DNA of 64,000 nucleotides from Pochonia chlamydosporia 170 (lineage: Eukaryota > Ascomycota > Sordariomycetes > Hypocreales > Clavicipitaceae), in NCBI RefSeq assembly GCF_001653235.2, contig NW_019154047.1, forward strand, positions 186,001 to 250,000. The letters run 5' to 3'. The notes beneath the pieces were generated by a model. It saw only the letters and a list, made by a program, of their open reading frames with translations. It did no database searches and had not been told where the DNA came from. The position numbers and the translations under genes are program-made. Positions 34,606 through 44,813 of this stretch are shown piece by piece (the stretch's first letter is position 1; the number at the start of each line of letters is the position of its first letter).

Positions 34606-35700
34606 ATGCTCGGCCAGCCACAAGATGAACTTCCACCGCCATACTCCGAGACCGGTTTTCCGCCAGTAAAGAGAGATAATTGGGCAGACAACTATTATAA
34701 GGTCATATGCCAAGCCCAGTCCAGCGGTTGTTTGAGGGCTGTCCCGCAAAGGCATTGGATATTGGTCATCGACGACAATTGTCGATTAGATCCGTTCGTG
34801 CACACGGCGATTAAATCCTTTGTTGCTTGCCTTCTTCCAATCTTTCGGGCATACAAAGCAGACGCACGGTTGTTCTTCGCCTGCAAACGGAACAATGAAT
34901 ACGAACCTCTTTCCCACGATGACAAAGACAGAGCTAACTTTCTCGAACAGCTCTTGTCTTCGTCAAACTGGGGAAGTGCGCTTAATATCGCCCAGCAGAA
35001 TGAGACCCTTGACCATGAGGAGATATACAATTGGATGACGCACCAGGATGGTACTTTAAATGACTTCTACGAGCTGCTGTCGCGCATCCAACATGAGCTA
35101 CACCCATATCGATATGGGTGGGACATTGAAGGAGTCGGTCTAGATAATGAATCCATGGAACTGCTTTACGAGGACGCTTTGGAAAATCCGAAACCGCAGA
35201 CCCATGTACTCAACAGCCTGGCGCTTACGGTAAGGAGGGCGATCATGCTAATAGAGGGTCGACTCGCGGCAAAACATGCCGCTCTGCCGACGGAAGTCCT
35301 CATTCTTACTGGGTCTTCGCTGCAGCAATCAGAGGTCAACAATATTCGGGAAGAGCTGAGGAATGTCAAAGGAGGTAATCTAGAGGCTGGAATATCCACT
35401 TTGCTGTTTGTCCATTCACGCGAGGATGCAATCATAAAGCAACACAAAAAGCTGCGAAGTGCCAATAAAGCCATTTACGACGCTACGCATATCATAGTAT
35501 CTGAGTATCTGAAGAACGGCCCTTCCAGGCAACTTTTCGGCAAGGTCCTCAATCGCCACGACAAGCGTTGGAGAAAGGTTCTGTCAGAAGGGGAAAAGTA
35601 TGGGTTGGGCTCTCTGGCCAGCGAAGACGATGTTCACTTGCCGTCCGTTGATGAGGCAGTCACGGCTTTGAGGAAGTCTGCAGAGGATGCCTGGTGTTGA
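34606..35700 (+). CDS. vWA-like protein with PPxY motif and degenerate metal site
   Basis: Single exon, 364 residues from ATG 34606; the frame is open upstream to 34555 without an ATG. The N-terminus has PPPYSE, a PPxY motif (WW-domain or ubiquitin-ligase docking) typical of the fungal vWA family. The first strand HWILVIDDNCRLDP corresponds to the MIDAS strand, but the DxSxS metal motif reads DDNCR, so metal binding is doubtful. Later blocks VLILTGSSLQQ and TLLFVHSREDA fit the central and later strands of a Rossmann-like vWA fold. A helical C-terminal region ends with GEKYGLGSL. The family is cytosolic and uncharacterised in fungi. The vWA assignment is inference from strand pattern and family resemblance. 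Confidence 0.6.
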   Translation: MLGQPQDELPPPYSETGFPPVKRDNWADNYYKVICQAQSSGCLRAVPQRHWILVIDDNCRLDPFVHTAIKSFVACLLPIFRAYKADARLFFACKRNNEYEPLSHDDKDRANFLEQLLSSSNWGSALNIAQQNETLDHEEIYNWMTHQDGTLNDFYELLSRIQHELHPYRYGWDIEGVGLDNESMELLYEDALENPKPQTHVLNSLALTVRRAIMLIEGRLAAKHAALPTEVLILTGSSLQQSEVNNIREELRNVKGGNLEAGISTLLFVHSREDAIIKQHKKLRSANKAIYDATHIIVSEYLKNGPSRQLFGKVLNRHDKRWRKVLSEGEKYGLGSLASEDDVHLPSVDEAVTALRKSAEDAWC

Positions 35701-36543
35701 TGCACTGGTTGGTTGCTGGCTGCGAAAGAAAGGTATCTACATTTCTTGCTTTTTTCCCGACTCGGTGAATTTGGTTATGGACAAAAGCGGAAGGTGGGGT
35801 AAAGTTGTACCCCGCCAAGATGCTGAACTCCAAGTCTGGGGATGAAAGAGAGTTGCAATTCAATTCAGTTTCACCGGTCCATCTTGACGAATGTTCCACT
35901 TGCCACTTACATATGTTTGTTGGTAACCACTTCGGAAATTTTCTTTGGTCATCGTCGGTGTTCTACGAAAAGCGTGCTTCCTTCTCTCGCGTAAACCAGT
36001 CTATGCCAGTCAATTAGTCTGCTGTTGCAGCCATAATTTCACCAATGATATGTAAGGAACACAACATTTTCGTTCAGTGACAGTGTAATTTCAGTGCGAA
36101 AAGGGAGATATGCCGATAATGGCGATGCTCCTTCAAGCTCCCATCATCTACATATCCATTTCGCCACGAACAATTGCCATGGCATAAGGCACAACTCATA
36201 TATCGGAACCTGATTTCACGAGCGGCTTGAATGACATCCGCAACGGCCAGAAGCCACTGTGCAATTATGCTGAACCCAGTAAGTATGACATCACTCTAAA
36301 CTATGGACCGTGAGCACATTTTTCCCGTCACCTGTCGCTTTCGTCGCATCGCCAACAACAATCCATTCAACTTTTGCTCATAAATTGTGGGCTGGTCAGA
36401 CATGCTGTAGCGAACACCAAGTTTATGCTCTGTCTAGAATAACAAATGGCTCGACAAGGTCTGCACCCAAAAGGCCGTTGAAGATTTTTGCCAATACATT
36501 AGAGGATCGTTCCCTAGCATTTGAGCCGCGCTTTTAGTCGTGA
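35701..36543. other. No gene seen
   Basis: Convergent intergenic region between the vWA-like gene (plus) and the membrane-protein gene (minus). No coding frame supported. Confidence 0.4.
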
Positions 36544-37571
36544 TTACCTCACATGAGTTTGAGATAGCGGCTTCCAAGAGTCATATGACCGCGCGAATAA
36601 AGGTAGACTTTGGGTATGGCCGGCTTCCTTGGTCTGACGGTATCCCCAGTTCACCATGGCATCGTTGCCCCTTTTTCGGTTATTTGTGTGATCTAGATAC
36701 AAGAGGACGAGCGTGATAAAGAAGAGTGTTATCTGTATTAGGAGGGCAAACAGTGGTTGCAGTTCAAAATCCCCGCCCTCTGGAAATGTAGCTGTTCCAA
36801 TGGCGAAGGCCAGATGACTGAGAAAGAAGGTTATGGAATAGTCCTGCTGAACTGTGAGTCGCCAAGCTCCTATGCGAAGGCAAGAAATCTATCCGTAGTG
36901 CCCACCTGATAAGTAATCGCAAAGACCATCCCAAAGACTAGTATGCTCCATATGAAGACGTATCCGATAACGTGGGCAGCCAGCTTTGCCTCTGTCGGTA
37001 TTAGGATGCCACCATTCCAATAGATCGCCACAAACGTCCAAGCAAGCGGGCCTGAGATCATCGCTGCATGGATAGGTTTGGGGTATGTGTTGCGCAGGAA
37101 ATATAAAATAAGTAAACCAAGGTAGTCCATGGCCAATACAACCTCAGCCCAGAGAAATCTCCCCTCTGCAAACAGTATGAAGAAGGCGGCATTGCATAAA
37201 TTGCGGAAAGAGAAATATTTGGTGATGATAAGCGCTTGTGGGTCGTTGATTTTAGACAGCAGTGAGACCAAAGCACCGATCTGCAAAGCGAAGAGACCTG
37301 ACCTTGATTCATAGCCCGAGTTTCAGTATGCATTCTGGGCATGGATGTAATAATATGAGTATGACGGAACTGACCAGAAAATTCGTACGACTGAGGCGTT
37401 CAGCGTAAATGCCGTCGAATGCAGTTCATTCTGCATCCAAATAAAAGGCTCAACGCGTAAGATAATTGCAACGGCATTTACATAGGTTAATAAGGCAATG
37501 TATTTCCACAATGAAAGATCTGCGCAGTCGTCTATCTCGACTTTCGCTCGGAAGCCCTGCGTTTGTTTCAT
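36544..37571 (-). CDS. Polytopic membrane protein, DUF1774-like
   Basis: Minus strand, three exons rebuilt: 37571-37371, 37280-36906 and 36843-36544, all phase 0. The second intron (GTGGGC donor, CAGCAG acceptor) is clear; the first uses a weak GTTCCG donor and is approximate. About 291 residues with six or more hydrophobic segments (for example WKYIALLTYVNAVAIIL, YLGLLILYFL, YVFIWSILVFGMVFAI, LFALLIQITLFFITLVLLYL). The block GPLAWTFVAIYWNGG is the signature I associate with fungal DUF1774 membrane proteins, which have no established function. The C-terminal tail after the last segment is short and basic. ATG 37571 (MKQTQGFR) precedes a charged lead-in to the first membrane segment. Confidence 0.7.
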
Positions 37572-38082
37572 TTTAAGATCATAAAATGTATAATAGAAGC
37601 AGGGTGCGGATTCCTGAAAGAAAACGGACAGAATTTGTTGTGCTGTGCTTTTTACCGTCCGCAGATACCATGTCTTACGGATTTTGGCTTTAGGAAATGA
37701 GTAACAAGAGTCTCTTCTTAAGTTCGACGAAAAATTGCATTGCCCATTGTCTCGTACAACGATTGTGGGGGTTGAAAATGCGGTTGTGTTCCATTCCCCA
37801 GGACAACCTTACCTGGAGAAATACCCTGTTCTATTAGGGGTATGTTGAGCCGCTCGTTATGGCTATTAACTGTACGGCTGCCAGAAAGTGCCTCTGTACA
37901 GTGACGTGTTGGTGTACAGTGCTAATTCTCAAAAGCCTGGACAAGAGCTCAATGTGCCACTTATGGTTGGTATCAAATCCTCTGTCTGCTTGCGATAATT
38001 AGGGTACTTAACTAACTGTGGTCCTAAAATAAAGGTTGCTGCCCTTTAGACGGCCACTTTCCCAGGCCGGTACGTTTGCGAA
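37572..38082. promoter_or_regulatory. Divergent intergenic region, membrane protein and F-box/ankyrin gene
   Basis: 511 bp between divergent starts. It contains paired CTGTACAGTG/GTGTACAGTG words (about 37895-37920), part of a motif that recurs elsewhere in the window. Confidence 0.4.
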
Positions 38083-38877
38083 ATGTCTTCAAGGCAAAGC
38101 CTTGGCGAGGCGGACTGCAGAGGTTATATATCAACACCGAAGTTGCCAGCTGAGCTTTGGCTACACATTGCAGAATATCTGGACGAAAGCCATATTAACT
38201 CATTGTCTCAATCGAGCCGTGGCCTCCATAAGGCTCTAATTTGGTATTTGTACACACGCAACTGCCGCTCCAGTCACACCGCCCTGCTTTGGGCCGCGAG
38301 GAACTCTGTCTTGCCCGTCATTAAGGTGCTTTTGTCTGTGCCTTGTATCGACGTCAATGCCAAAGACCATTTCAATCAGACTGCTTTGAGTCTCGCAGCA
38401 CAGAATGGTCATACAACTGCTGTCAGTCTTCTACTTACAACTCCAGGAATTGATGTCAATAGTTTGGATACCTACAATCGCTCTGCTCTCTGCCACGCGG
38501 CCCAAAATGGCTTCGAACCGATCGTTGACGCCCTTCTACAGGTTCGTGATATTGAAACAAACTCTGGAACCGTCTATGAAGATACTCCACTATACCTGTC
38601 GATTGCGAACGGTCACGAGGCCATAACTGTGAAACTGTTGAAAACCACGAATTTTGGCCCAATTGACGGAGCCGGATTGGCGCCCTTGGCCCAAGCCGCT
38701 TTCCTTAACCAGAATGTGGTTGTAAATAAGATTCTTGAGATGAATACCGTAGATGCTGATAAATCTGACCACAAATCACCAAACATCGCGGGTAAATCTC
38801 AATCGTACGGAAGAAAGGGTCGCGCAGTTCTGCAATTCTGGGCTTCCTATCATGCAACACAACTCAGGAACCAGTAA
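38083..38877 (+). CDS. F-box / ankyrin-repeat protein
   Basis: Single exon, 264 residues, ATG 38083 (CGAAATGT). F-box at residues 20-50: KLPAELWLHIAEYLDESHIN SLSQSSRGLH. Ankyrin repeats begin at about residue 62 and run to about 225: TALLWAARNSVLPVIKVLLS, QTALSLAAQNGHTTAVSLLL, SALCHAAQNGFEPIVDALLQ, TPLYLSIANGHEAITVKLLK and a weak APLAQAAFLNQNVVVNKIL. Several units carry the fungal GIDVN/CIDVN loop. Predicted SCF substrate adaptor; target unknown. The last unit ends without a normal cap, suggesting a shortened repeat array. Confidence 0.82.
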   Translation: MSSRQSLGEADCRGYISTPKLPAELWLHIAEYLDESHINSLSQSSRGLHKALIWYLYTRNCRSSHTALLWAARNSVLPVIKVLLSVPCIDVNAKDHFNQTALSLAAQNGHTTAVSLLLTTPGIDVNSLDTYNRSALCHAAQNGFEPIVDALLQVRDIETNSGTVYEDTPLYLSIANGHEAITVKLLKTTNFGPIDGAGLAPLAQAAFLNQNVVVNKILEMNTVDADKSDHKSPNIAGKSQSYGRKGRAVLQFWASYHATQLRNQ

Positions 38878-40069
38878 CGATACATGCTTTGCCAATCCTC
38901 AAACTTTCTATGAGCATCCATTATACCTAATAATGAGCGAAGACAATCAAGAAGACCTACAAAGACGGTAACCGCCGTCCCACAGGGATAGGTTCACCTC
39001 CCAGTGTGGCTTTCACCCCTGAGCTATCACAAGGTCAAAGAAAAGCTTCCTCACGTAAATGTCAATTTCTCTACTGTACTCTGGAAATACAAGCATCGCA
39101 AGCCACGCAAGTAGCTGCGAACTCTATCAGTTACCTCCGGACTGTGTAATATGAGAACTCCAACCGCCGCTATTGTCACCATGAATAGGCAGCAAGACGA
39201 CAATGTTTTCGCATTACGTCGACATTAAAAGAATAAAGGAGTTTACACTCCGATAGGTGCACAAATCACAATAATTTTATTTATACACCAAGTGCTTTCC
39301 TCAAACTTGGTATTCTTCCATGCTCCGACTGGTGAAATCGTCACAGTGCGGCACCTCTAAGGCTTGCAAATATTTATTGTACGAAAACGAGACTTCACAA
39401 GGATATCTCCACAATGCAGAACCAAATGAACATCCTCGTATTATTAATAATATTACTTGTGTGCGATCTTCACTGAAGTTGTAGTCTTGAAGCGCTGTAC
39501 AGATCGGGGTTAGCAGTTGCATCGCAGGCGAGATCAACAGCCTTCCCCAATGCCCCCCGGAGATGTATAACCATGACTAAGGCTGTAGTCGCTCAGTTAA
39601 AGGGGTTTTTGTTTCGCACATTCTCCCCTTAGCAACAATTGTACGGAATGTCTTTCCAGAAATCCAGTACATCACCACCAAGGAGGCGTAACCAAATGTC
39701 TTTAACGCTCGACCAAAGTCATGACACTGCGCTGTGTATTGAACTGCCTTCTTAAGAACTCACATGGCCGTTTACGGTACTGAGCAGACTTGGCACATGT
39801 GCCAAATTCTCGATGAAACTAAACTGTAGAGTAGCCCCCAATTGACAAAGTTGGATAACCCCAAAACTTGGTGATTGGGTAGTCTCGTGTAAATCACAGA
39901 CCTAGCTCCGCACACCAAGAGATACCATCCTTCTGGCCCAAGCCAGATGCTTCTTTCCATCGATGAATTATGCAATGTAACTGATTCTAAATATCCGGCC
40001 TGTGTAAAGAACTATGGTGTATGCTGTAGCACCTAGTCAACTGGGGCTGCAATCTCCTTCGACTTTTGT
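38878..40069. other. No gene seen
   Basis: AT-rich in parts (39410-39470, TATTATTAATAATATTACTT). No coding frame supported on either strand. Confidence 0.45.
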
Positions 40070-40630
40070 TCAGGGTAAATACTTTCTCGGAGGCTCAAGA
40101 GGACAATAACTTGAACATTTTGAGCATCTAGGACTGCTACGCCTGGACCGGACCTTCCGGCATTTACAAGCCCAAAGGGCTTTGCCAGTTTTGGTAGTTA
40201 GGAAATCGAATGGTGCGTGGAACCCTTTCCGGAGACCGCACTCGATGCAGAAGCGTCGCAACATAACGAGCTTGTCTGTAAATATGTCTGCGGCACGATT
40301 CAAAACAATGCAACCGCGCAGGTCCACGAAAGCAGACGTGGGCTGTAGCATGTCGAAGTTTCCGGGCGGCAGCACTCGAAAACATATGTAACATTCGAAG
40401 TTCCCTAGGCGAGTTCTGTCGCCAGTCGAGCTTGGTTGGTGCTGTCGGAAATCTCTAGCGGCTCGCATAACGAATTGAGATTTGTCATTTGGGGTTGCTA
40501 TCCTTTGCGGGTCAATTTTTTCATGGAAATATCTGTTCATCGTCGAGAGGTGTGTAAGCGCCTGGTAGTCTAACAGAGAGAATATCTGTCTCTGAAGGTG
40601 ATATGGTAATCTCTCAATAAGAGAGTACAT
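40070..40630 (-). CDS. F-box protein with Cys-rich C-terminus
   Basis: Minus strand, single exon, ATG 40630, 186 residues. Residues 1-40: MYSLIERLPYHLQRQIFSLL then DYQALTHLSTMNRYF, a good F-box. The rest is rich in Cys arranged as pairs: CYIC near residue 80, CIECGLRKGF near 130, CKCRK near 155, CSKCSSYC near 170. These could form one or two zinc-binding knuckles. No repeats for target binding are visible. The fungal family of short F-box proteins with C-terminal zinc-like Cys pairs is known by sequence only. The frame extends two codons upstream with GTG, but ATG 40630 is the first ATG. Confidence 0.72.
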   Translation of the reverse strand: MYSLIERLPYHLQRQIFSLLDYQALTHLSTMNRYFHEKIDPQRIATPNDKSQFVMRAARDFRQHQPSSTGDRTRLGNFECYICFRVLPPGNFDMLQPTSAFVDLRGCIVLNRAADIFTDKLVMLRRFCIECGLRKGFHAPFDFLTTKTGKALWACKCRKVRSRRSSPRCSKCSSYCPLEPPRKYLP

Positions 40631-41331
40631 ATCCACATCTGTTCGCTAGGGGGTTTTCAGTAATGAGATGCTGCGTGCCACTTTCTTGATTGCATTGTGA
40701 ATCTTACCCCAGAAAGTACTCGCCTCGCAAATTTAGCAATGTGGCAGACTGTGCTGTAAGTACTGTAACGGAGGGTCATAAAGTACTGTATGAGTTTTGC
40801 AATAGTTGATTTGATTCAAGAGCCAGATCTTGCAGAAACACGTACTTCGCTCATGGTCTGTATGTGACACGTATTGAAAACAGCCGAATATCGCCAAACT
40901 CCCCAAAAAAAAACGGTTGCCATTCGCTCTGTCACCATCAGTCCACGAGAGGATCGAGAATAAAGTGTTTAGACAGCCGCCTCCATATGTTAATATTAAT
41001 ACTTCGTTAAGTTACAGTACAGTACCTACTTTTACTGCTATCAAGCAATATGGGGTATTGTGACCAGAGCAATCAGCAAGCAAAGAGATTTATTAACACC
41101 ACTGTCCTACTCACCATGCATGCGTATAATCTTTACACTGTACCCCCCACTCTATCCTTCTCACAGAAGCAGGATCTCAAAGCAAGCGAATCCCCCACGC
41201 GGACAGACGAGGCAAAGGCTCTCCCAGAGAATTTCTCAGGCGAAATGCGGTTGGCTGTCTAAGAATATTGCTAACTCTCATTATTCGAGAGAGACGTAAA
41301 ATCCCACAGATTGGCGGGCTGCCTCGCAATT
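40631..41331. promoter_or_regulatory. Divergent intergenic region rich in TACTGTA/TACAGTA words
   Basis: Between the F-box gene (minus) and the sulfatase gene (plus). Contains AAGTACTGTAACGG (about 40758), AAAGTACTGTATG (about 40780) and TTACAGTACAGTACC (about 41014). Their role is unknown; they may be a genome-wide repeat word rather than operator sites. Confidence 0.35.
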
Positions 41332-43942
41332 ATGCCTGCCTTTATCTGGATACTCCTCTCCTCGTTGGCTTCTCAGATCGCAAGCTGTCGATGCGCCTTG
41401 GCCTGCCCCGGATTCCCTTTGAACATCTTCTCTCAGGTCGTCAACCCTTCATTTTCGTTCTCACTTGTTACGGTCTCCATTCTCAGCGCCAAATTTATAC
41501 ATGTCTATGCCCATATCACGGCCCTGTCCCGTGTTGACGTTTACAAATGGGGCCTCTCCTTCTTTGCGCAGGACACAGCTCTCATACTAGCGCTTCGACT
41601 GCTTCTTGACGTGAGTCCAGCTCCATACTGTGCTATCAACAGTCTTCATGTCTTGAAGGCAACAATATCCTGTATTTTCACGTTTGCGCAGGTCCAGGTG
41701 GCGATTATCAGCATTTCATTCTTCACCGTCGTCGGATCCGAGCTTCATTGGCGCCATGTTGGCCTTGCTTTTGAGCCCTCGTCTTGGCCTATGCTTCTTA
41801 CTGGACTGCTGACTTACTTTATCACCTGTTTTGCCATATTTCTTGCTAGTTGGATTCTTCAGAGCACTCTTCTAGGTTTTTTTGGCTTTGTGGTCAATGC
41901 GATCAGGTTTGCGTTTAGCTTTCTGTCAAGCAAGGCTCTTTCATTCCGATATGATGTGATGGCTGGCCCCTATGATCATCTACCCCAAGTTGAGCTGGAC
42001 TTAGACGAGGTATCAGATGATGGCAGGGACAATGGTACAGGTGATGACAGTTGCATACCACAACCTCTTTCCAATACGCTGCAAAGATTTCAAGTTATTT
42101 GGATTGGACACATGGTAGTTATTTTTCTCCTGGCTATTCAGATGGCGTCGTTGATTGCACGTCCCGCTGAAAAGTCGTTCATTTTGATGTCCTGGACTCC
42201 AATTTTATTTCCCGTCATTGACATTGTACACTCCGCTCCTGCCCTTCCTGGGTTTCGCTCCAATCACGTAGATGGGATCAGTTGGGTTTGGGAGAATCGG
42301 ACGGCTCTGAAGGAACCCCCTCACTGGGACTGGCTCCCGAGTGTAAGCTCCCCACTGCATGGCTTCGAAGATTGGTACATTCCGGGGAGTAGTCACTACA
42401 GAGCGGCTGAAGATCCACTGAAGATCTCGAATTTGGACGACAGTTTACTCCCGTCTTTGCGGGGTAAGCTTGAGAATGTTGAAATTCGTCATGTATTTCT
42501 GGTCAAGCTTGAGAGTACCCGAAAGGACGTGTTCCCTATCAAGAAAGGCGACCAGATCTGGAGGACTCTCGCGGACACCTGGGACAACGGGACGTTGCCA
42601 AAAGAAGTCCAACAGCGGCTAGCCACACTAACTCGGACCTCTAATCACATCACCGGTGACTACGGCGACGGCTTTGAACATAGTGACACTAGTCGACGAG
42701 GCGGTATCAACTTCAACAACGACCACACCACGAGTACCTACACTCTCAAGAGTATTACTGGCACACTTTGCGGACTCACACCTCTGGTTGCGGACTTCAA
42801 TGTCGAATATAATCATCACATCTACCAGCCCTGTCTTCCTCATATCTTCAGAGCTTTAAACGCCTTGGACCACTCCAAAGATCCGACTACACCTACCCCT
42901 GAATACAACACGTATAGGTGGAGGAACTCATTCATGATGTCCGTGACTAACTCCTTCGATAAACAGAACCTATTGATGCCCAAGTTAGGATATCATAGCG
43001 AGGAGCTCATCACCAAGGAGTACCTGCAGCGCGATGATGCCAAGTTCGGCAAAGTGACGCTGCCCGACATCAACTACTACGGCATGGCCGAGACAGCTAT
43101 CGAGGACTACATCAGGGAAACTTTCGAAACGGCCAACCAGAACAACGAAAGGGTATTCCTCACTCATTTGACCAGCACCACCCACCATCCCTTCAACATG
43201 CCTGACGACGAGCCGTACGTTCCCCTTGCCAGCGGCGGAGATCTCGAGGACTTGTCTCGCTACGTCAACGCGGCAGGGTTCGTCGATAGATGGTTGGGAA
43301 GGATCCTCGAAATCCTCAAGGATCACGGAGCTTCTAACAATACATTGGTTGTGCTCGTTGGCGACCACGGGCTGTCCCTTCCCGAGACCGGAGCTGTTAC
43401 TCCTTACTATCAACCCAACATCGGCAATTTTCATGTGCCTCTCATCCTGTCTCACCCGGCCCTTCCTCCTATCAGCATCGACGACCCAGTGAATTCAGTC
43501 TCTATTCTTCCCACTATTTTAGACCTGCTTATCGAAACCTGTTCACTCTCTGTCTCAGAGGGGCGGGCTGCGCACGACCTAATCCGCAACTACGAGGGCC
43601 AATCACTCATCCGCCCGCTGCAGACGACATCTCAGCGCACTGGCCAGGCCGATTGGCAATTTACAGTCATGAATACAGGTGGCGCCCAAGTATCTACACA
43701 GCGCCACCAACCCCGATTGGCGCCTGGTCGCTCCAGTGGTTGAGGGCGTTGAATGGCGATTCACCCACGTCAAAGAAGACCCATACGAAAAAGACGCAGC
43801 TCTTTCATTTGAATTTGGCGCTTTCCTTAACAGTGTGAGGGAGAAGTACGGAGCAGGTGCCGCCGACTGGGCGGAACAAGCTGCGTTTATAACACGATGG
43901 TGGGTTAGTGAAAATAGGAAGCGATGGCAGTACGACTCTTGA
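41332..43942 (+). CDS. Membrane-anchored sulfatase-superfamily protein with apparent 1-nt frameshift
   Basis: ATG 41332 (MPAFIWILLSS). About 240 residues with five or six membrane segments come first, then an acidic linker, another hydrophobic segment near residue 260, and a large extracytoplasmic domain. That domain shows alkaline-phosphatase/sulfatase motifs: VKLESTRKDVFPI (nucleophile region), TSNHITGDY, SITGTLCGL, THLTSTTHHPF and LVVLVGDHGLS (metal-binding Asp-His). Related fungal proteins are annotated as sulfatase or LTA-synthase-like; the substrate is unknown. The frame runs to a stop at 43743, but homology-like sequence continues in the next frame (HSATNPDWRLVAPVVEGVEW) from about 43692 to TGA 43942. 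Switching frame needs one extra base in CAAGTATCTACAC and no plausible intron fits. Either a sequencing/assembly indel or a recent inactivating mutation that removes the last 85 residues. Confidence 0.75.
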
Positions 43943-44183
43943 TCTGTGTGTCTATCATCGGAGATTTCTATCAGCACAGAATTAATAGTCAGTCAATAGA
44001 AAAGTATGATGCAAGCAGGTTCGCACAAAGGGGTATATAGATTGTGTCTCACGATGCCGGGCTTACGCAAAACCTCGAAATCAGCGTACATTCGTTAACA
44101 AGCCACGTCTCCCCCTGCTTTTTTATAACGGAAATATGACTAAATGAGCCCAGATCACTCAATCTTTTAGTCTCTCTACAGTT

Positions 44184-44813
44184 CTAAATGGCAATTGCGG
44201 TTCCGACATGGTCAGTCCCGTTCCCATCATCATATATCAGTCCCGCTGATGGCACGTAGTCAGCACAGCCTTCCCGTTTCCAAGGATTATTAATCTTTAG
44301 GAGGCTGTAGGCAAGAATTATTTCGCCTGAGTATTCTATAGCTAGATCTACTGCGGCTATTTGTTCCTTGGTGCATCTAACGAGCTTGACGGAAGCATTC
44401 GTCGCAATCATCAATCCTGTGACGAGATATATTGGTTTCTTACGGCCAGTAAGAGAATGTCGGCTGTTCTCCCAGTATGAGAGCACCGGACCGTCGTAAA
44501 CTCGTCGTACGAGCTCTTCTCTGGCCACTAGGTCATTGAAACGTTCTAGCCTTACCATAGGACAATGGAATCGCACGGCGACGTCCTGCCGTCCCATGTA
44601 TTGGGTCTGCCCAACCTCGAGCTGCCGATTTGATGCCTCAGACACGATAATCTCCGGGTACTGTTCCACGCAGTCTCGGTCAATTGTGCTCAATGAGCTG
44701 AGGATATTTTTGGGGTCCTTCAGCATTGTTCCCAGCATGATATCCCCATTGTCTGCAGGCAATGGTCCGGAGTCCATCGGATCGCAGACAAGATAATTTG
44801 CGTTGACAGGCAT
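44184..44813 (-). CDS. Possible fungal gasdermin-like protein (tentative)
   Basis: Minus strand, single exon, ATG 44813, 209 residues, no signal peptide or obvious membrane segment. Layout: a short lead-in with LVCDPMDSG, then GDIMLGTMLKDPKNILSSLS, a charged middle, and IYLVTGLMIATNASVKLVRC followed by GEIILAYSLLKI. This resembles my recollection of fungal gasdermin-like death effectors (RCD-1/HET-Q1 group): about 200-270 residues, an early LGDxxxDPxxP-type motif, a xVYxVTGLKIAxGASV-type strand and a late ILAYRLxxI strand. Such proteins form membrane pores after activation, often by an NLR-linked protease. No protease gene adjoins it here: neighbours are the sulfatase-like gene (convergent) and an empty region. 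The assignment is from memory of family patterns, not a search; otherwise it is a conserved hypothetical. Confidence 0.45.
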   Translation of the reverse strand: MPVNANYLVCDPMDSGPLPADNGDIMLGTMLKDPKNILSSLSTIDRDCVEQYPEIIVSEASNRQLEVGQTQYMGRQDVAVRFHCPMVRLERFNDLVAREELVRRVYDGPVLSYWENSRHSLTGRKKPIYLVTGLMIATNASVKLVRCTKEQIAAVDLAIEYSGEIILAYSLLKINNPWKREGCADYVPSAGLIYDDGNGTDHVGTAIAI

